Shown in pieces: positions 50,493 through 59,242 of a stretch of 64,000 nt of DNA. Under the pieces are notes generated by a model. That model did not search any database, had not been told where the DNA came from, and saw nothing but the letters and a program-made list of their open reading frames with translations. Position 1 is the first letter of the stretch; the number at the start of each line of letters is the position of its first letter. A program made the translations under genes and the position numbers. The stretch is from Ectopseudomonas toyotomiensis (GTDB taxonomy: Bacteria > Pseudomonadota > Gammaproteobacteria > Pseudomonadales > Pseudomonadaceae), in contig NZ_FOXK01000007.1 in assembly GCF_900115695.1 (NCBI RefSeq), forward strand, positions 186,001 through 250,000, given 5' to 3'.

Positions 50493-51290
50493 ATGAAAAC
50501 GCCAAACTTCCGCCCCGTAGTGCTATGCATGTCCGGTCACGACCCCAGTGGTGGTGCTGGTCTGCAGGCCGATATCGAAGCCCTGCTGGCCCAAGGCTGC
50601 CACGCCGCACCGACGGTGACCGCCCTGACCGTGCAGGACACCGTCAACGTCTCCGACTTCCGCGTCCTCGACCGCGACTGGGTGCTGGCCCAGGCCCGCG
50701 CGGTCATCGCCGACATGCCCGTGGCCGCCGTCAAGCTGGGCATGCTCGGCTCGGTGGACATGGTCGACACCGTGCTCGAGGTGATGAGCCAGCTGCCGGG
50801 CGTGCCACTGGTCTGCGATCCGGTGCTGCGCGCCGGCGGCGGCGGCTCGCTGGGCAAGGACGACGTCGGCTATGCCATGCGCGAGCGCCTGTTCGCCGTC
50901 TCCACCATCGCCACGCCGAACCTGCCGGAAGCGCGCATCCTCGCCGAACTGCCGCAAGGCAGCGCCGACGAGTGCGCCGAGAAGCTGCTGCCTTTTATAG
51001 AACACCTGCTGATCACCGGCGGCCACGGCGACGAAGCCGAAGTGCACAACCGCCTGTACTGCCGTGACGGCAGCCGCCACACCTTCACCTGCGCGCGCCT
51101 GCCCGGCAGCTACCACGGCTCCGGCTGCACCCTGGCCAGCACCCTGGCCGGTCGCCTGGCCCTGGGCGAGGAACTGGTCAGCGCCGTGAAAAGTGCCCTG
51201 GACTATACCTGGCGCACCCTGCGCGACGCCGAACAACCCGGCCATGGCCAATACGTGCCGCGCCGCCTGCCTTTGGACTTCGGGGCATGA
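50493..51290 (+). CDS. thiD: Hydroxymethylpyrimidine/phosphomethylpyrimidine kinase
   Basis: A 265-residue ribokinase-family enzyme that makes HMP-pyrophosphate for thiamin synthesis. Features are [44 protein letters not shown], and near the end [18 protein letters not shown] with the anion-hole Gly and catalytic Asp-region residues. The ATG at 50493 is chosen; an earlier Met at 50469 is unlikely. It overlaps thiE by 4 bp (ATGA). Synteny with PA3975, from memory. Confidence 0.94.
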   Translation: MKTPNFRPVVLCMSGHDPSGGAGLQADIEALLAQGCHAAPTVTALTVQDTVNVSDFRVLDRDWVLAQARAVIADMPVAAVKLGMLGSVDMVDTVLEVMSQLPGVPLVCDPVLRAGGGGSLGKDDVGYAMRERLFAVSTIATPNLPEARILAELPQGSADECAEKLLPFIEHLLITGGHGDEAEVHNRLYCRDGSRHTFTCARLPGSYHGSGCTLASTLAGRLALGEELVSAVKSALDYTWRTLRDAEQPGHGQYVPRRLPLDFGA

Positions 51291-51910
51291 ATCTTCGCGG
51301 TCTCTACGCCATCACCGACACCCCGCTGCTGGCCGGCGGCAAGCTGCTGCCCTATGCCGAAGCGGCGCTGATCGGTGGCGCGCGCCTGCTGCAGTACCGC
51401 GACAAGTCGGGTGATGCCATGCGTCGCCTCGATGAAGCCCAGGCACTGGCCGAACTGTGCCAGCGCCATGGCGCCACGCTGATCATCAACGATGACCTGG
51501 AGCTGGCCGCGCGCCTGGGCGTCGGCCTGCACCTGGGCCAGAGCGACGGCTCGCTGGCCGCCGCTCGCGCCTGCCTCGGCGCAGAAGTCGTGATCGGCGG
51601 TACCTGCCACGCCCAGCTGGAACTGGCCGAACGCGCGGTCGCCGAAGGCGCCAGCTACATCGCCTTCGGCCGCTTCTTCAATTCCAACACCAAACCCGGC
51701 GCTCCGGCTGCCACCGTGGAGCTGCTGGATCAGGCACGCGCGCGCTTTGCCCAGCCCATCGTCGCCATCGGCGGCGTGACCCTGGAAAACGCCCCCTGCC
51801 TGATCGCCCGGGGCGCCAGCATGGTTGCCGTGATCCACGCCCTGTTTGCCACGGACTCCGCCACCGAGGTGGAAGACCGCGCCCGCGCCTTTGCCGCGCT
51901 GTTCGACTGA
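51287..51910 (+). CDS. thiE: Thiamin-phosphate synthase
   Basis: A 207-residue TIM-barrel enzyme that joins HMP-pyrophosphate and thiazole phosphate to thiamin phosphate. Recognised parts are [24 protein letters not shown] (pyrophosphate-binding), [23 protein letters not shown] and [12 protein letters not shown]. It overlaps thiD by the ATGA at 51287-51290 and is followed 22 bp on by hemL, so thiDE-hemL is one operon, in the same order as PA3975-PA3977. Confidence 0.95.
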   Translation: MNLRGLYAITDTPLLAGGKLLPYAEAALIGGARLLQYRDKSGDAMRRLDEAQALAELCQRHGATLIINDDLELAARLGVGLHLGQSDGSLAAARACLGAEVVIGGTCHAQLELAERAVAEGASYIAFGRFFNSNTKPGAPAATVELLDQARARFAQPIVAIGGVTLENAPCLIARGASMVAVIHALFATDSATEVEDRARAFAALFD

Positions 51911-51932
51911 TTCGTTTCCAGAGAGACCTGCC

Positions 51933-53222
51933 ATGTCCCGTTCCGAAATTCTCTTCGCCAACGCCCAGAAACACATCCCTGGTGGCGTCAACTCGCCGGT
52001 GCGCGCCTTCCGCAGCGTCGGCGGCACGCCGCTGTTCTTCAAGCACGCCGAAGGCGCCTATGTCGTGGACGAAGACGACAAGCGCTACGTCGACTACGTC
52101 GGTTCCTGGGGCCCGATGATCCTCGGCCACAGCCACCCTGAAGTGCTCGACTCGGTGCGTCGTCAGTTGGAACACGGCCTGTCCTACGGTGCGCCGACCG
52201 CGCTGGAAACCGAAATGGCCGAGCTGGTGTGCGGCCTGGTGCCGTCGATGGAAATGGTGCGCATGGTCAGCTCCGGCACCGAGGCGACCATGAGCGCCAT
52301 CCGCCTGGCCCGCGGCTACACCGGCCGCGACAGCATCATCAAGTTCGAGGGCTGCTACCACGGTCACTCCGACAGCCTGCTGGTCAAGGCCGGCTCCGGT
52401 GCCCTGACCCAGGGCGTGCCGAACTCCGCCGGCGTGCCGGCGGCCTTCGCCAAGCACACCCTGACCCTGCCGTTCAACGACATCGACGCCGTGGCCGAGT
52501 GCCTGGCGCAGGTGGGTAAGGAAGTCGCCTGCATCATCGTCGAGCCGGTGGCCGGCAACATGAACTGCGTGCCGCCAGCGCCGGGCTTCCTCGAAGGCCT
52601 GCGCGAGCAGTGCGACAAGCATGGCGTGGTGCTGATCTTCGACGAGGTGATGACCGGTTTCCGCGTCGCCCTCGGCGGTGCCCAGGCGCACTACGGCGTC
52701 ACCCCGGATCTGACCACCTTCGGCAAGATCATCGGCGGCGGCATGCCGGTAGGCTGCTTCGGCGGCAAGCGCGCGATCATGGAATGCATCGCCCCGCTCG
52801 GCCCGGTCTACCAGGCCGGCACCCTGTCGGGTAACCCGCTGGCCATGGCCGCTGGCCTGACCACGCTGAAGCTGATCAGCCGTCCGGGCTTCCACACCGA
52901 GCTGACCGACTACACCACGCGCATGCTCGATGGCCTGCAACAACGCGCCGATGCCGCCGGCATTCCCTTCGTCACCACCCAGGCCGGCGCCATGTTCGGT
53001 CTGTATTTCAGCGGCGCCGACGACATCGTCACCTTCGCCGACGTGATGGCTAGCGACAGTGCGCGCTTCAACCGCTTCTTCCATCTGATGCTGGACGGCG
53101 GCGTATACCTGGCACCGAGCGCCTTCGAAGCGGGCTTCACCTCCATCGCCCATGGTGAAAAAGAGCTGGAAATCACCTTCGCTGCCGCCGAGCGCGCCTT
53201 CGCCGAGCTGAAAAAAGCCTGA
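51933..53222 (+). CDS. hemL: Glutamate-1-semialdehyde 2,1-aminomutase
   Basis: A 429-residue PLP enzyme that makes 5-aminolevulinate for haem and tetrapyrroles. Blocks include [77 protein letters not shown] and the PLP-lysine region [13 protein letters not shown], then [11 protein letters not shown]. The start at 51933 with a GAGAG site is correct; the earlier frame overlaps thiE. It ends TGATG with the following membrane gene. Confidence 0.96.
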   Translation: MSRSEILFANAQKHIPGGVNSPVRAFRSVGGTPLFFKHAEGAYVVDEDDKRYVDYVGSWGPMILGHSHPEVLDSVRRQLEHGLSYGAPTALETEMAELVCGLVPSMEMVRMVSSGTEATMSAIRLARGYTGRDSIIKFEGCYHGHSDSLLVKAGSGALTQGVPNSAGVPAAFAKHTLTLPFNDIDAVAECLAQVGKEVACIIVEPVAGNMNCVPPAPGFLEGLREQCDKHGVVLIFDEVMTGFRVALGGAQAHYGVTPDLTTFGKIIGGGMPVGCFGGKRAIMECIAPLGPVYQAGTLSGNPLAMAAGLTTLKLISRPGFHTELTDYTTRMLDGLQQRADAAGIPFVTTQAGAMFGLYFSGADDIVTFADVMASDSARFNRFFHLMLDGGVYLAPSAFEAGFTSIAHGEKELEITFAAAERAFAELKKA

Positions 53223-53854
53223 TGCAATACAGCACCGCCTTCAGTGATGCATTGCTGGCGCTGGCCTGCGGGGTTTGTGTCTGGCTGATCGGCCGGGTAC
53301 GCGGGCGCTACGGCGAGGGCGACCAGCCGGCGCTGTTCTGCGCCCTGCTCGGTTTTCTGCTTCCGGCTGCGGCGGCCAGCGTCGGCGTGATTCGTTACGG
53401 CTTCGACCCGAACTGGCAGCCAGCGCACCTGTGGCTCTCGCAGGCCAGCAGCTTTCTCGGCCTGCCGCTACTCGGCGCCGCCGCACTGGCGCTGGGCCGT
53501 GGCTGGGCCTGGAGCCGGCCGAACTGGGGCCGAATCCTGCTCGGCCTGTGCGCCTTCTTCGAGCTGTTCCGCCAGCTTGGTTATATGGAGGACTACCGCC
53601 TGGCGCTGAACCTGGCCACGCTGGTGCTGATTCTCTATGCCGGCGCAGTCCAATGGCCGCGCCGCGCGCCTGCTGTAGTCGCAGCCGTGGTGGTGGGCCT
53701 GTTCCTGCTGGCCGGTGTGGCAGTCGGTACCGAAGGCGTGATCGGGCCGCTGCGCCGCATCGACCTGTTCCACGTGCTGCTGGCGCCAGCTTACCCGCTG
53801 CTGGCCTGGCTGCTGCTGAACCTGCCGGGAAGTGCGAAACGACAGACCGGGTAA
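53222..53854 (+). CDS. Small membrane protein of unknown function
   Basis: A 210-residue protein with about six hydrophobic helices (residues ~4-20, 35-55, 70-90, 97-115, 125-145 and 155-200). It begins [22 protein letters not shown] and is translationally coupled to hemL through TGATG. It occupies the position I recall for PA3978 in P. aeruginosa; no function is known. Its TAA stop lies in a GTAA that is the target duplication of the MITE-like element directly downstream. Confidence 0.86.
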   Translation: MQYSTAFSDALLALACGVCVWLIGRVRGRYGEGDQPALFCALLGFLLPAAAASVGVIRYGFDPNWQPAHLWLSQASSFLGLPLLGAAALALGRGWAWSRPNWGRILLGLCAFFELFRQLGYMEDYRLALNLATLVLILYAGAVQWPRRAPAVVAAVVVGLFLLAGVAVGTEGVIGPLRRIDLFHVLLAPAYPLLAWLLLNLPGSAKRQTG

Positions 53855-54057
53855 CAGGCTGTTGAAAAACGTAGGCGACGACTGCATGGATGCAGGAGGT
53901 AGAGCGAAGCAGGAAGCCCGAGCCGAGGCAGGCAAGACAATACCGATGGCGGCCCCGCAAAAACGGCCGAAGAAGCGCAGTTTAAGTGCTGTAAATGAGC
54001 ATTTTGAGGCCGGCTTTAACGCAGTATTGCCAACGCAGGTAGTTTTTCGACAGCCTG
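53855..54057. mobile_element. 203-bp MITE-like element with terminal inverted repeats and GTAA duplication
   Basis: The ends CAGGCTGTTGAAAAA (53855-53869) and TTTTTCGACAGCCTG (54043-54057) are inverted repeats matching at 14 of 15 bases. GTAA precedes the left end (53851-53854) and follows the right end (54058-54061), the mark of transposition. No coding sequence lies inside, so it depends on a transposase elsewhere. Fragments occur at 19717 and 61648. One copy of the duplicated GTAA supplies the stop of the upstream gene. Confidence 0.82.
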
Positions 54058-54066
54058 GTAAAGCCT

Positions 54067-54095
54067 TTGTAACAAGCCCGCGGTTATTCCATAAT
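54067..54095 (+). promoter_or_regulatory. Sigma-70-type promoter for the Sel1-repeat gene
   Basis: TTGTAA at 54067-54072 and CATAAT at 54090-54095 are separated by 17 bp, close to consensus. The promoter begins 10 bp beyond the MITE-like element and drives the gene starting at 54167. Confidence 0.65.
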
Positions 54096-54166
54096 GCGAC
54101 GGTCGGCACGTTTTGCGCCGACCGGGCACGTCACCCGCCCTGAACTGCCGAGGTCCCGTTATCCAG

Positions 54167-54715
54167 ATGAACCGCACCGGCCGCACCCTGTCCCTGGGCT
54201 GCCTGTTGCTTTTCCTCCCGCTGTTTGCATTCGCAGGCGGCAATTCGCTGTTGATCCCCGCCAGCGGCAGCTGCGCGCTGAACGCCTCCCCCGAAGAGAT
54301 GCCCGATGCCCTGGCCAGCTGCCAGGAAATGGCACGCGCCGGCAACACGCAGGCGGCCTATGAGCTGGGTGAGTACTACTACGACGGCAAGCGCACCCCG
54401 CGCGATCTAAAGCAGGCCCTGACCTGGTTCGAGCGCGCCTCACTGCAGGGCCACGCCGAAGCGCAGCTGCGCCTGGGCACGATGTTCTTCCGTGGCGAAG
54501 GCGTACCGGCCAACAACGTGCAGGCCTACATCGTATTGAAGATGGCATCGGTCAATGGCTCGGACGAAGCCATGGACAGCGCCGACCTGGTGTCGGCGCA
54601 GATGCGTCGCGATGAACTGGAAATCGCCAGCCAGGTGCTGGGACAGATCTTCCGCAGCTACCTGCTGGAGCTGCAGACCGCCGAAGGTCGTTCACCTTTC
54701 GCGCCCTTGCCCTGA
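54167..54715 (+). CDS. Exported Sel1-repeat protein
   Basis: A 182-residue periplasmic protein with signal peptide LSLGCLLLFLPLFAFA (cleavage near residue 22) and two Sel1-like repeats: AAYELGEYYYDGKRTPRDLKQALTWFERAS and AEAQLRLGTMFFRGEGVPANN. Sel1 repeats bind proteins. Synteny with PA3979 (recalled), function unknown. The start at 54167 gives the signal sequence; the longer frame crosses the promoter. A -35/-10 pair is placed at 54067-54095. Confidence 0.85.
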   Translation: MNRTGRTLSLGCLLLFLPLFAFAGGNSLLIPASGSCALNASPEEMPDALASCQEMARAGNTQAAYELGEYYYDGKRTPRDLKQALTWFERASLQGHAEAQLRLGTMFFRGEGVPANNVQAYIVLKMASVNGSDEAMDSADLVSAQMRRDELEIASQVLGQIFRSYLLELQTAEGRSPFAPLP

Positions 54716-54719
54716 CCCC

Positions 54720-54848
54720 ACAGGGTGGGCCGGGCGGCGTTCCGCTTCAGCCCACCAGGTGGCATCGCGATACCGCTGTTGGGCTGAAGCCCACCCTACT
54801 TCGCTGCCTTAAGCACCATTAAAAGCTGGTGCGCGCGGCACACCCTAC
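54720..54848. repeat. Cluster of CAGGGTGGG/CCACCCTAC palindromic repeats
   Basis: CAGGGTGGGC at the left, GGGCTGAAGCCCACCCTAC in the middle and CACACCCTACG at the right make overlapping inverted repeats between the Sel1 gene and the DUF1820 gene, which are convergent. This may be a variant of the GTAGGGCGG family. Confidence 0.6.
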
Positions 54849-54858
54849 GATTCTGCGC

Positions 54859-55182
54859 TTACTTGTCCGGCATCGGCATGGGGAATGGCATCACGTTGCC
54901 GCCGCCCTTGGCCTCGCTGATCTTCGCCGTGCCCAGGCGCTCCACCTCGTCGATGCGGATGATCGCGTGCATCGGCACGAAGCTGCGCACTACACCCTCG
55001 AACTGGGCCTTGAGCTTCTCCTCGCTGGGATCGACCACCAGTTGGCTGCGCTCGCCAAAGACGAACTCCTCCACCTCCAGAAAACCCCACAGATCGCTCT
55101 GATAGATCTGCTTGGCATACATCTCGTACACCTGGCCCTGGTTGAGGAAAATCACCTTGTAGATGGGATCGCGCTTGCTCAT
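54859..55182 (-). CDS. DUF1820 family protein
   Basis: A 107-residue protein beginning MSKRDPIYKVIFLNQGQVYEMYAKQ in short pieces typical of DUF1820, with conserved GFLEVEEFVFGE and FEGVVRSFVPMHAIIRIDEV. It is widespread in gammaproteobacteria and lies next to miaB in pseudomonads; function unknown. The C-terminal tail is Gly-, Met- and Pro-rich (GGGNVMPFPMPMPDK). It is divergent from miaB, which starts 190 bp away behind a repeat. Confidence 0.9.
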   Translation of the reverse strand: MSKRDPIYKVIFLNQGQVYEMYAKQIYQSDLWGFLEVEEFVFGERSQLVVDPSEEKLKAQFEGVVRSFVPMHAIIRIDEVERLGTAKISEAKGGGNVMPFPMPMPDK

Positions 55183-55236
55183 GAAGACTCGAAGTCAGGA
55201 AAAACAGGGCGCGCAGGATAGCACAGCGGAGCATGC

Positions 55237-55295
55237 GTAGCCCGGATGCAAACCGGGGATGGACGGCGCAAGACGCCGGATTGCATCCGGGCTAC
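55237..55295. repeat. GTAGCCCGGATGCA-family inverted repeat
   Basis: GTAGCCCGGATGCA and TGCATCCGGGCTAC are inverted copies separated by about 31 bp that contain a further small hairpin (GGCGCAAGACGCC). It lies between the divergent DUF1820 and miaB genes, 37 bp upstream of a miaB -10 box. Confidence 0.8.
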
Positions 55296-55331
55296 GGGAA
55301 CTGAGCGGTAGCATCCCCCTTGGCACACGCC

Positions 55332-55337
55332 TATAAT
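55332..55337 (+). promoter_or_regulatory. miaB -10 box
   Basis: TATAAT lies 35 bp before the miaB start. No good -35 is present at 17 bp upstream. The adjacent TTGGCAC is too close for a -35 and its spacing does not fit a sigma-54 site. Confidence 0.5.
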
Positions 55338-55371
55338 GCGCGGTCATTTTTTAACCACCTCAGACAGTGCC

Positions 55372-56715
55372 ATGACCAAGAAGCTCTATATCGAAACCCA
55401 CGGTTGCCAGATGAACGAGTACGACAGCTCGCGCATGGTCGACCTGCTGGGCGAGCATCAGGCCCTGGAGGTCACGGAAAAACCCGAAGAAGCCGACGTG
55501 ATCCTGCTCAATACCTGCTCGATCCGCGAAAAGGCGCAGGACAAGGTGTTCTCCCAGCTCGGCCGCTGGCGCGAGCTGAAGCAGGCCAACCCGGATCTGG
55601 TGATCGGCGTCGGTGGCTGCGTGGCCAGCCAGGAAGGCGCGGCGATCCGCGACCGCGCGCCCTATGTCGACGTGGTATTCGGCCCGCAGACCCTGCACCG
55701 TCTGCCGGAGATGATCGACGCCGCGCGCACCACCAAGACCGCGCAGGTCGACATTAGCTTTCCAGAGATCGAGAAATTCGACCGCCTGCCCGAACCGCGC
55801 GTCGACGGCCCCAGCGCCTTCGTCTCGGTGATGGAAGGCTGCAGCAAGTACTGCACCTTCTGCGTGGTGCCCTACACCCGTGGCGAGGAAGTCAGCCGTC
55901 CGCTGGTCGACGTGCTGATGGAAATCACCTCCCTCACCGAGAAGGGCGTGAAGGAAATCACCCTGCTCGGGCAGAACGTCAATGGCTACCGTGGCGAAGC
56001 GCCGGACGGCCATATCGCCGATTTCGCCGAGCTGCTACATGCCGTGGCTGCGCTCGATGGCGTCGAGCGTATCCGCTACACCACCAGCCACCCGCTGGAG
56101 TTTTCCGACGCGATCATCCAGGCCCACGCCGAGATCCCGCAGTTGGTGAAATACCTGCACCTGCCGGTGCAGTCCGGCTCCGACCGCATCCTCGCGGCGA
56201 TGAAGCGCAACCACACCGCACTGGAATACAAGTCGCGCATCCGCAAGCTGCGCGCTGCCGTGCCGGACATCCTGATCAGCTCGGACTTCATCGTCGGCTT
56301 CCCCGGCGAAACCGAGAAGGACTTCGAGCAGACCATGAAGCTGATCGAGGACGTCGGTTTCGACTTCTCCTTCTCCTTCATCTACAGCTCGCGCCCCGGT
56401 ACCCCGGCCGCCGATCTGGTGGACGACACCCCGGACGAGGTGAAGAAGCAGCGCCTGGCCCTGCTCCAGCACCGCATCAACCAGAACGGCTTCGAGAACA
56501 GCCGGCGCATGGTCGGCACGGTGCAGCGCATCCTGGTCAGCGACTACTCGAAGAAGGACCCGGGCATGCTCCAGGGCCGTACCGAGCAGAACCGCATCGT
56601 CAATTTCCGCTGCGACAATCCACGCCTGATCGGTCAGTTCGTCGACGTGCATATCGACGACGCCCTGCCCCATTCGCTGCGCGGCACCCTGCTGGATGCC
56701 GACACCCTCCACTAA
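55372..56715 (+). CDS. miaB: tRNA-2-methylthio-N6-dimethylallyladenosine synthase
   Basis: A 447-residue radical-SAM methylthiotransferase that modifies A37 of tRNAs reading U-starting codons. The N-terminal UPF0004 domain holds the auxiliary cluster Cys residues in [20 protein letters not shown] and GGCVASQEG; the radical-SAM cluster is CSKYCTFC near residue 160; a C-terminal TRAM domain includes [11 protein letters not shown]. Start 55372 follows a TATAAT at 55332. Synteny with PA3980. Confidence 0.96.
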   Translation: MTKKLYIETHGCQMNEYDSSRMVDLLGEHQALEVTEKPEEADVILLNTCSIREKAQDKVFSQLGRWRELKQANPDLVIGVGGCVASQEGAAIRDRAPYVDVVFGPQTLHRLPEMIDAARTTKTAQVDISFPEIEKFDRLPEPRVDGPSAFVSVMEGCSKYCTFCVVPYTRGEEVSRPLVDVLMEITSLTEKGVKEITLLGQNVNGYRGEAPDGHIADFAELLHAVAALDGVERIRYTTSHPLEFSDAIIQAHAEIPQLVKYLHLPVQSGSDRILAAMKRNHTALEYKSRIRKLRAAVPDILISSDFIVGFPGETEKDFEQTMKLIEDVGFDFSFSFIYSSRPGTPAADLVDDTPDEVKKQRLALLQHRINQNGFENSRRMVGTVQRILVSDYSKKDPGMLQGRTEQNRIVNFRCDNPRLIGQFVDVHIDDALPHSLRGTLLDADTLH

Positions 56716-56757
56716 CGTAGCGGGCGCCCCCACTTTGCGTTGCGGGCGCCCGGCGTT

Positions 56758-57795
56758 ATGCTGCCTTTCAATACCCAGACAAGTGACGATCACACCATCA
56801 CCTTGAACACCTCTCTAGAACCTCATCGTTTTACCCTCGAACCTTTCGAGGCCCGCCGTTTCGCCAATCTCTGCGGCCAGTTCGACGAGCATCTGCGCCT
56901 GATCGAAGAGCGCCTCGGCCTGGAAATCCGCAACCGTGGCAACCAGTTCGAGATGCTCGGCGCCGCCGAAAAGACCCAGGCCGCCGAAACCCTGCTGCGC
57001 AAGCTGTACCGCGAAACCAAAGCTACCGAGCTGTCGCCCGACCTGGTGCACCTGTACCTGCAGGAGTCCGGCGTCGAGGAACTGGTCAACCCCAGCAACC
57101 TGCCGCAGGTCACCCTGCGCACCAAGAAGGGCGTTATCAAGCCACGCGGCGTCAATCAGCAGCGCTACGTCAAGGCGATCCTCGACAACGACATCAACTT
57201 CGGCATCGGCCCAGCCGGCACCGGCAAGACCTACCTGGCCGTGGCCTGCGCGGTGGACGCCCTGGAGCGCGAGCAGGTACGACGCATCCTGCTGGTGCGT
57301 CCGGCGGTCGAGGCCGGCGAGAAGCTCGGCTTCCTGCCCGGTGACCTGGCGCAGAAGATCGACCCCTACCTGCGCCCGCTGTACGACGCGCTCTACGAGA
57401 TGCTCGGTTTCGAATACGTGGCCAAGCTGATCGAGAAGCAGGTGATCGAGATCGCACCGCTGGCCTACATGCGCGGCCGCACCCTTAACAACAGTTTCAT
57501 CATTCTCGACGAGAGTCAGAACACCACCGTCGAGCAGATGAAGATGTTCCTCACCCGTATCGGTTTCGGCTCCACCGCCGTGATCACTGGCGACATCACC
57601 CAGGTCGACCTGCCGCGCGGCACCAAGAGCGGCCTGACCCACGTGATCGACGTGCTACGCGACGTGCCCGGCATCAGCTTCACCCACTTCAAGCCCAAGG
57701 ACGTGGTGCGTCACCCGTTGGTGCAGCGCATTGTCGAAGCCTACGAGCGCCACGACGCGCGCCTGCACGGCAAGGTCGACAGCCACGATGCTTGA
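56758..57795 (+). CDS. ybeZ: PhoH-like ATPase (YbeZ)
   Basis: A 345-residue PhoH-family ATPase: Walker [14 protein letters not shown] near residue 145, Walker B-like [10 protein letters not shown], and [20 protein letters not shown] in between. It pairs with YbeY in ribosome and RNA quality control. The start is uncertain: ATG 56758 gives an extra 15 residues with no known similarity, and TTG 56803 would give the family-like [19 protein letters not shown] opening. A stem (CGGGCGCC / GGCGCCCG) lies just before 56758. ybeY overlaps its end by 8 bp. Confidence 0.92.
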   Translation: MLPFNTQTSDDHTITLNTSLEPHRFTLEPFEARRFANLCGQFDEHLRLIEERLGLEIRNRGNQFEMLGAAEKTQAAETLLRKLYRETKATELSPDLVHLYLQESGVEELVNPSNLPQVTLRTKKGVIKPRGVNQQRYVKAILDNDINFGIGPAGTGKTYLAVACAVDALEREQVRRILLVRPAVEAGEKLGFLPGDLAQKIDPYLRPLYDALYEMLGFEYVAKLIEKQVIEIAPLAYMRGRTLNNSFIILDESQNTTVEQMKMFLTRIGFGSTAVITGDITQVDLPRGTKSGLTHVIDVLRDVPGISFTHFKPKDVVRHPLVQRIVEAYERHDARLHGKVDSHDA

Positions 57796-58267
57796 ACTCG
57801 ACCTGCAACTGGCCACTGACGGTCAGCACCCGGACGAAGCGCAGCTGCGCCGCTGGTGCGAACTGGCGCTGCGCCAGCGCACGGCCGACTCCGAACTGAC
57901 CATCCGCCTGGTCGATGAAGCCGAAGGCCGCGAACTGAACCACACCTGGCGGCACAAGGACTACGCTACCAACGTCCTGTCATTCCCTGCCGAGATTCCT
58001 GACGGAATCCTCGACATTCCGCTGCTGGGCGACCTGGTGATCTGCGTACCGGTGGTCGAGCGCGAAGCTGCCGAGCAAGGCAAGACATCGCAAGCGCACT
58101 GGGCCCACCTGGTGATCCATGGCTGCCTGCACCTGCTGGGCTATGACCACATCGAGGAAGACGAAGCCCTCGAGATGGAAGATCTGGAACGACAATTGCT
58201 CGCCGAACTGGGTCATCCCGACCCGTATGCCGGTGATGAATCTCCTAATGAAAAGGACCCCGAGTAA
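57788..58267 (+). CDS. ybeY: Endoribonuclease YbeY (rRNA maturation)
   Basis: A 159-residue zinc endoribonuclease needed for 16S rRNA 3'-end maturation and 70S quality control. The metal motif H-x3-H-x5-H is [11 protein letters not shown], and [10 protein letters not shown] and [11 protein letters not shown] are other conserved strands. It overlaps the phoH-like gene by 8 bp and is followed by corC after 6 bp, the usual ybeZ-ybeY-corC order. Confidence 0.95.
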   Translation: MLELDLQLATDGQHPDEAQLRRWCELALRQRTADSELTIRLVDEAEGRELNHTWRHKDYATNVLSFPAEIPDGILDIPLLGDLVICVPVVEREAAEQGKTSQAHWAHLVIHGCLHLLGYDHIEEDEALEMEDLERQLLAELGHPDPYAGDESPNEKDPE

Positions 58268-58273
58268 AACGCC

Positions 58274-59113
58274 ATGAGCGAAGACCGATCGAGCAACGAG
58301 CAGAAGTCCTGGTTCAACAAGCTGACCCAGGCTTTTGCTCATGAGCCGAGAAACCGCCAGGAACTGCTGGAAGTCCTGCGCGAAGCCCATCAGAACAAGC
58401 TGCTCGACAGCGAAGCACTGGCCATCGTCGAAGGCGCCATTCAGGTCGCCGACCTGCAGGTACGCGACATCATGGTGCCGCGCTCGCAGATGATCAGCAT
58501 CAAGGCCAGCCAGACGCCCCGCGAGTTCCTGCCCGCCATCATCGACGCGGCGCACTCGCGCTACCCGGTGATCGGCGAGAGCCTCGACGACGTCATCGGC
58601 ATCCTCCTGGCCAAGGATCTGCTGCCGCTGATCCTGCAGGGTGAACAACCCAACTTCAACATCAAGGACTTGCTGCGCCCGGCCACCTTCGTGCCCGAGT
58701 CCAAGCGCCTGAACGTGCTGCTGCGTGAGTTCCGCGCCAACCACAACCACATGGCCGTGGTCATCGACGAATACGGCGGCGTCGCCGGCCTGGTGACCAT
58801 CGAGGACGTACTCGAGCAGATCGTCGGTGACATCGAGGACGAGCACGATGTCGAGGAAGACGGCTACATCAAACCGCTGCCCTCCGGCGACTACCTGATC
58901 AAGGCACTGACGCCCATCGACAGCTTCAACGAAACCTTCGACAGCCAGTTCTCCGACGACGAGTACGACACCGTCGGCGGTCTGGTAATGAGCGCCTTCG
59001 GCCACCTGCCCAAGCGCAACGAAGTCACCGAGATCGGCGAGTTTCGCTTCCGCGTGCTCAACGCCGACAGCCGTCGCATCCACCTGCTGCGCCTGACGCC
59101 AGTCAGCCGCTGA
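58274..59113 (+). CDS. corC: CorC/HlyC-family CBS-domain protein
   Basis: A 279-residue cytosolic protein: two CBS domains (about residues 70-190, with VRDIMVPRSQMISI, HSRYPVIGESLDDVIGILLAKDLL and VVIDEYGGVAGLVTIEDVLEQIVGDI) and a C-terminal CorC_HlyC domain (~205-279, YDTVGGLVMSAFGHLPKRNE). It is linked to magnesium and cobalt efflux through CorA-type channels. It follows ybeY by 6 bp and is followed by lnt. Confidence 0.94.
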   Translation: MSEDRSSNEQKSWFNKLTQAFAHEPRNRQELLEVLREAHQNKLLDSEALAIVEGAIQVADLQVRDIMVPRSQMISIKASQTPREFLPAIIDAAHSRYPVIGESLDDVIGILLAKDLLPLILQGEQPNFNIKDLLRPATFVPESKRLNVLLREFRANHNHMAVVIDEYGGVAGLVTIEDVLEQIVGDIEDEHDVEEDGYIKPLPSGDYLIKALTPIDSFNETFDSQFSDDEYDTVGGLVMSAFGHLPKRNEVTEIGEFRFRVLNADSRRIHLLRLTPVSR

Positions 59114-59119
59114 CGGCTG

Positions 59120-59201
59120 CTATCCGGGGATGGCAACCGAGCCTCCCCGGATTGCATCCGGGCTACCACTTGCCGCCTACCACTTGCCGCCTACCACTGC
59201 C
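59120..59201. repeat. GTAGCCCGG-type remnant plus 14-bp tandem repeat
   Basis: CTATCCGGGGATGGCAACCG and CCCCGGATTGCATCCGGGCTACC form an imperfect inverted repeat (59120-59166). TACCACTTGCCGCC is then repeated in tandem 2.6 times at 59164-59201. The gap separates corC from the lnt start at 59243. Confidence 0.7.
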
Positions 59202-59242
59202 TCCCCCTACCCTTGCGCCACCCCGACTCCAAGGATCACCCC

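Noticed and set aside
51678..53153. 491-codon minus-strand frame opposite thiE and hemL
   Set aside because: Crosses two conserved genes on the other strand, and its composition is that of a shadow frame.
55320..55339. Possible sigma-54 promoter (TTGGCAC) before miaB
   Set aside because: The distance between GG and the next GC is 14 bp rather than 10, so it does not fit; TATAAT at 55332 is a better -10.
56726..56755. Hairpin after miaB as a terminator
   Set aside because: The GC stem has no T-tract after it and lies directly before the phoH-like start; it may affect translation but is not an intrinsic terminator.
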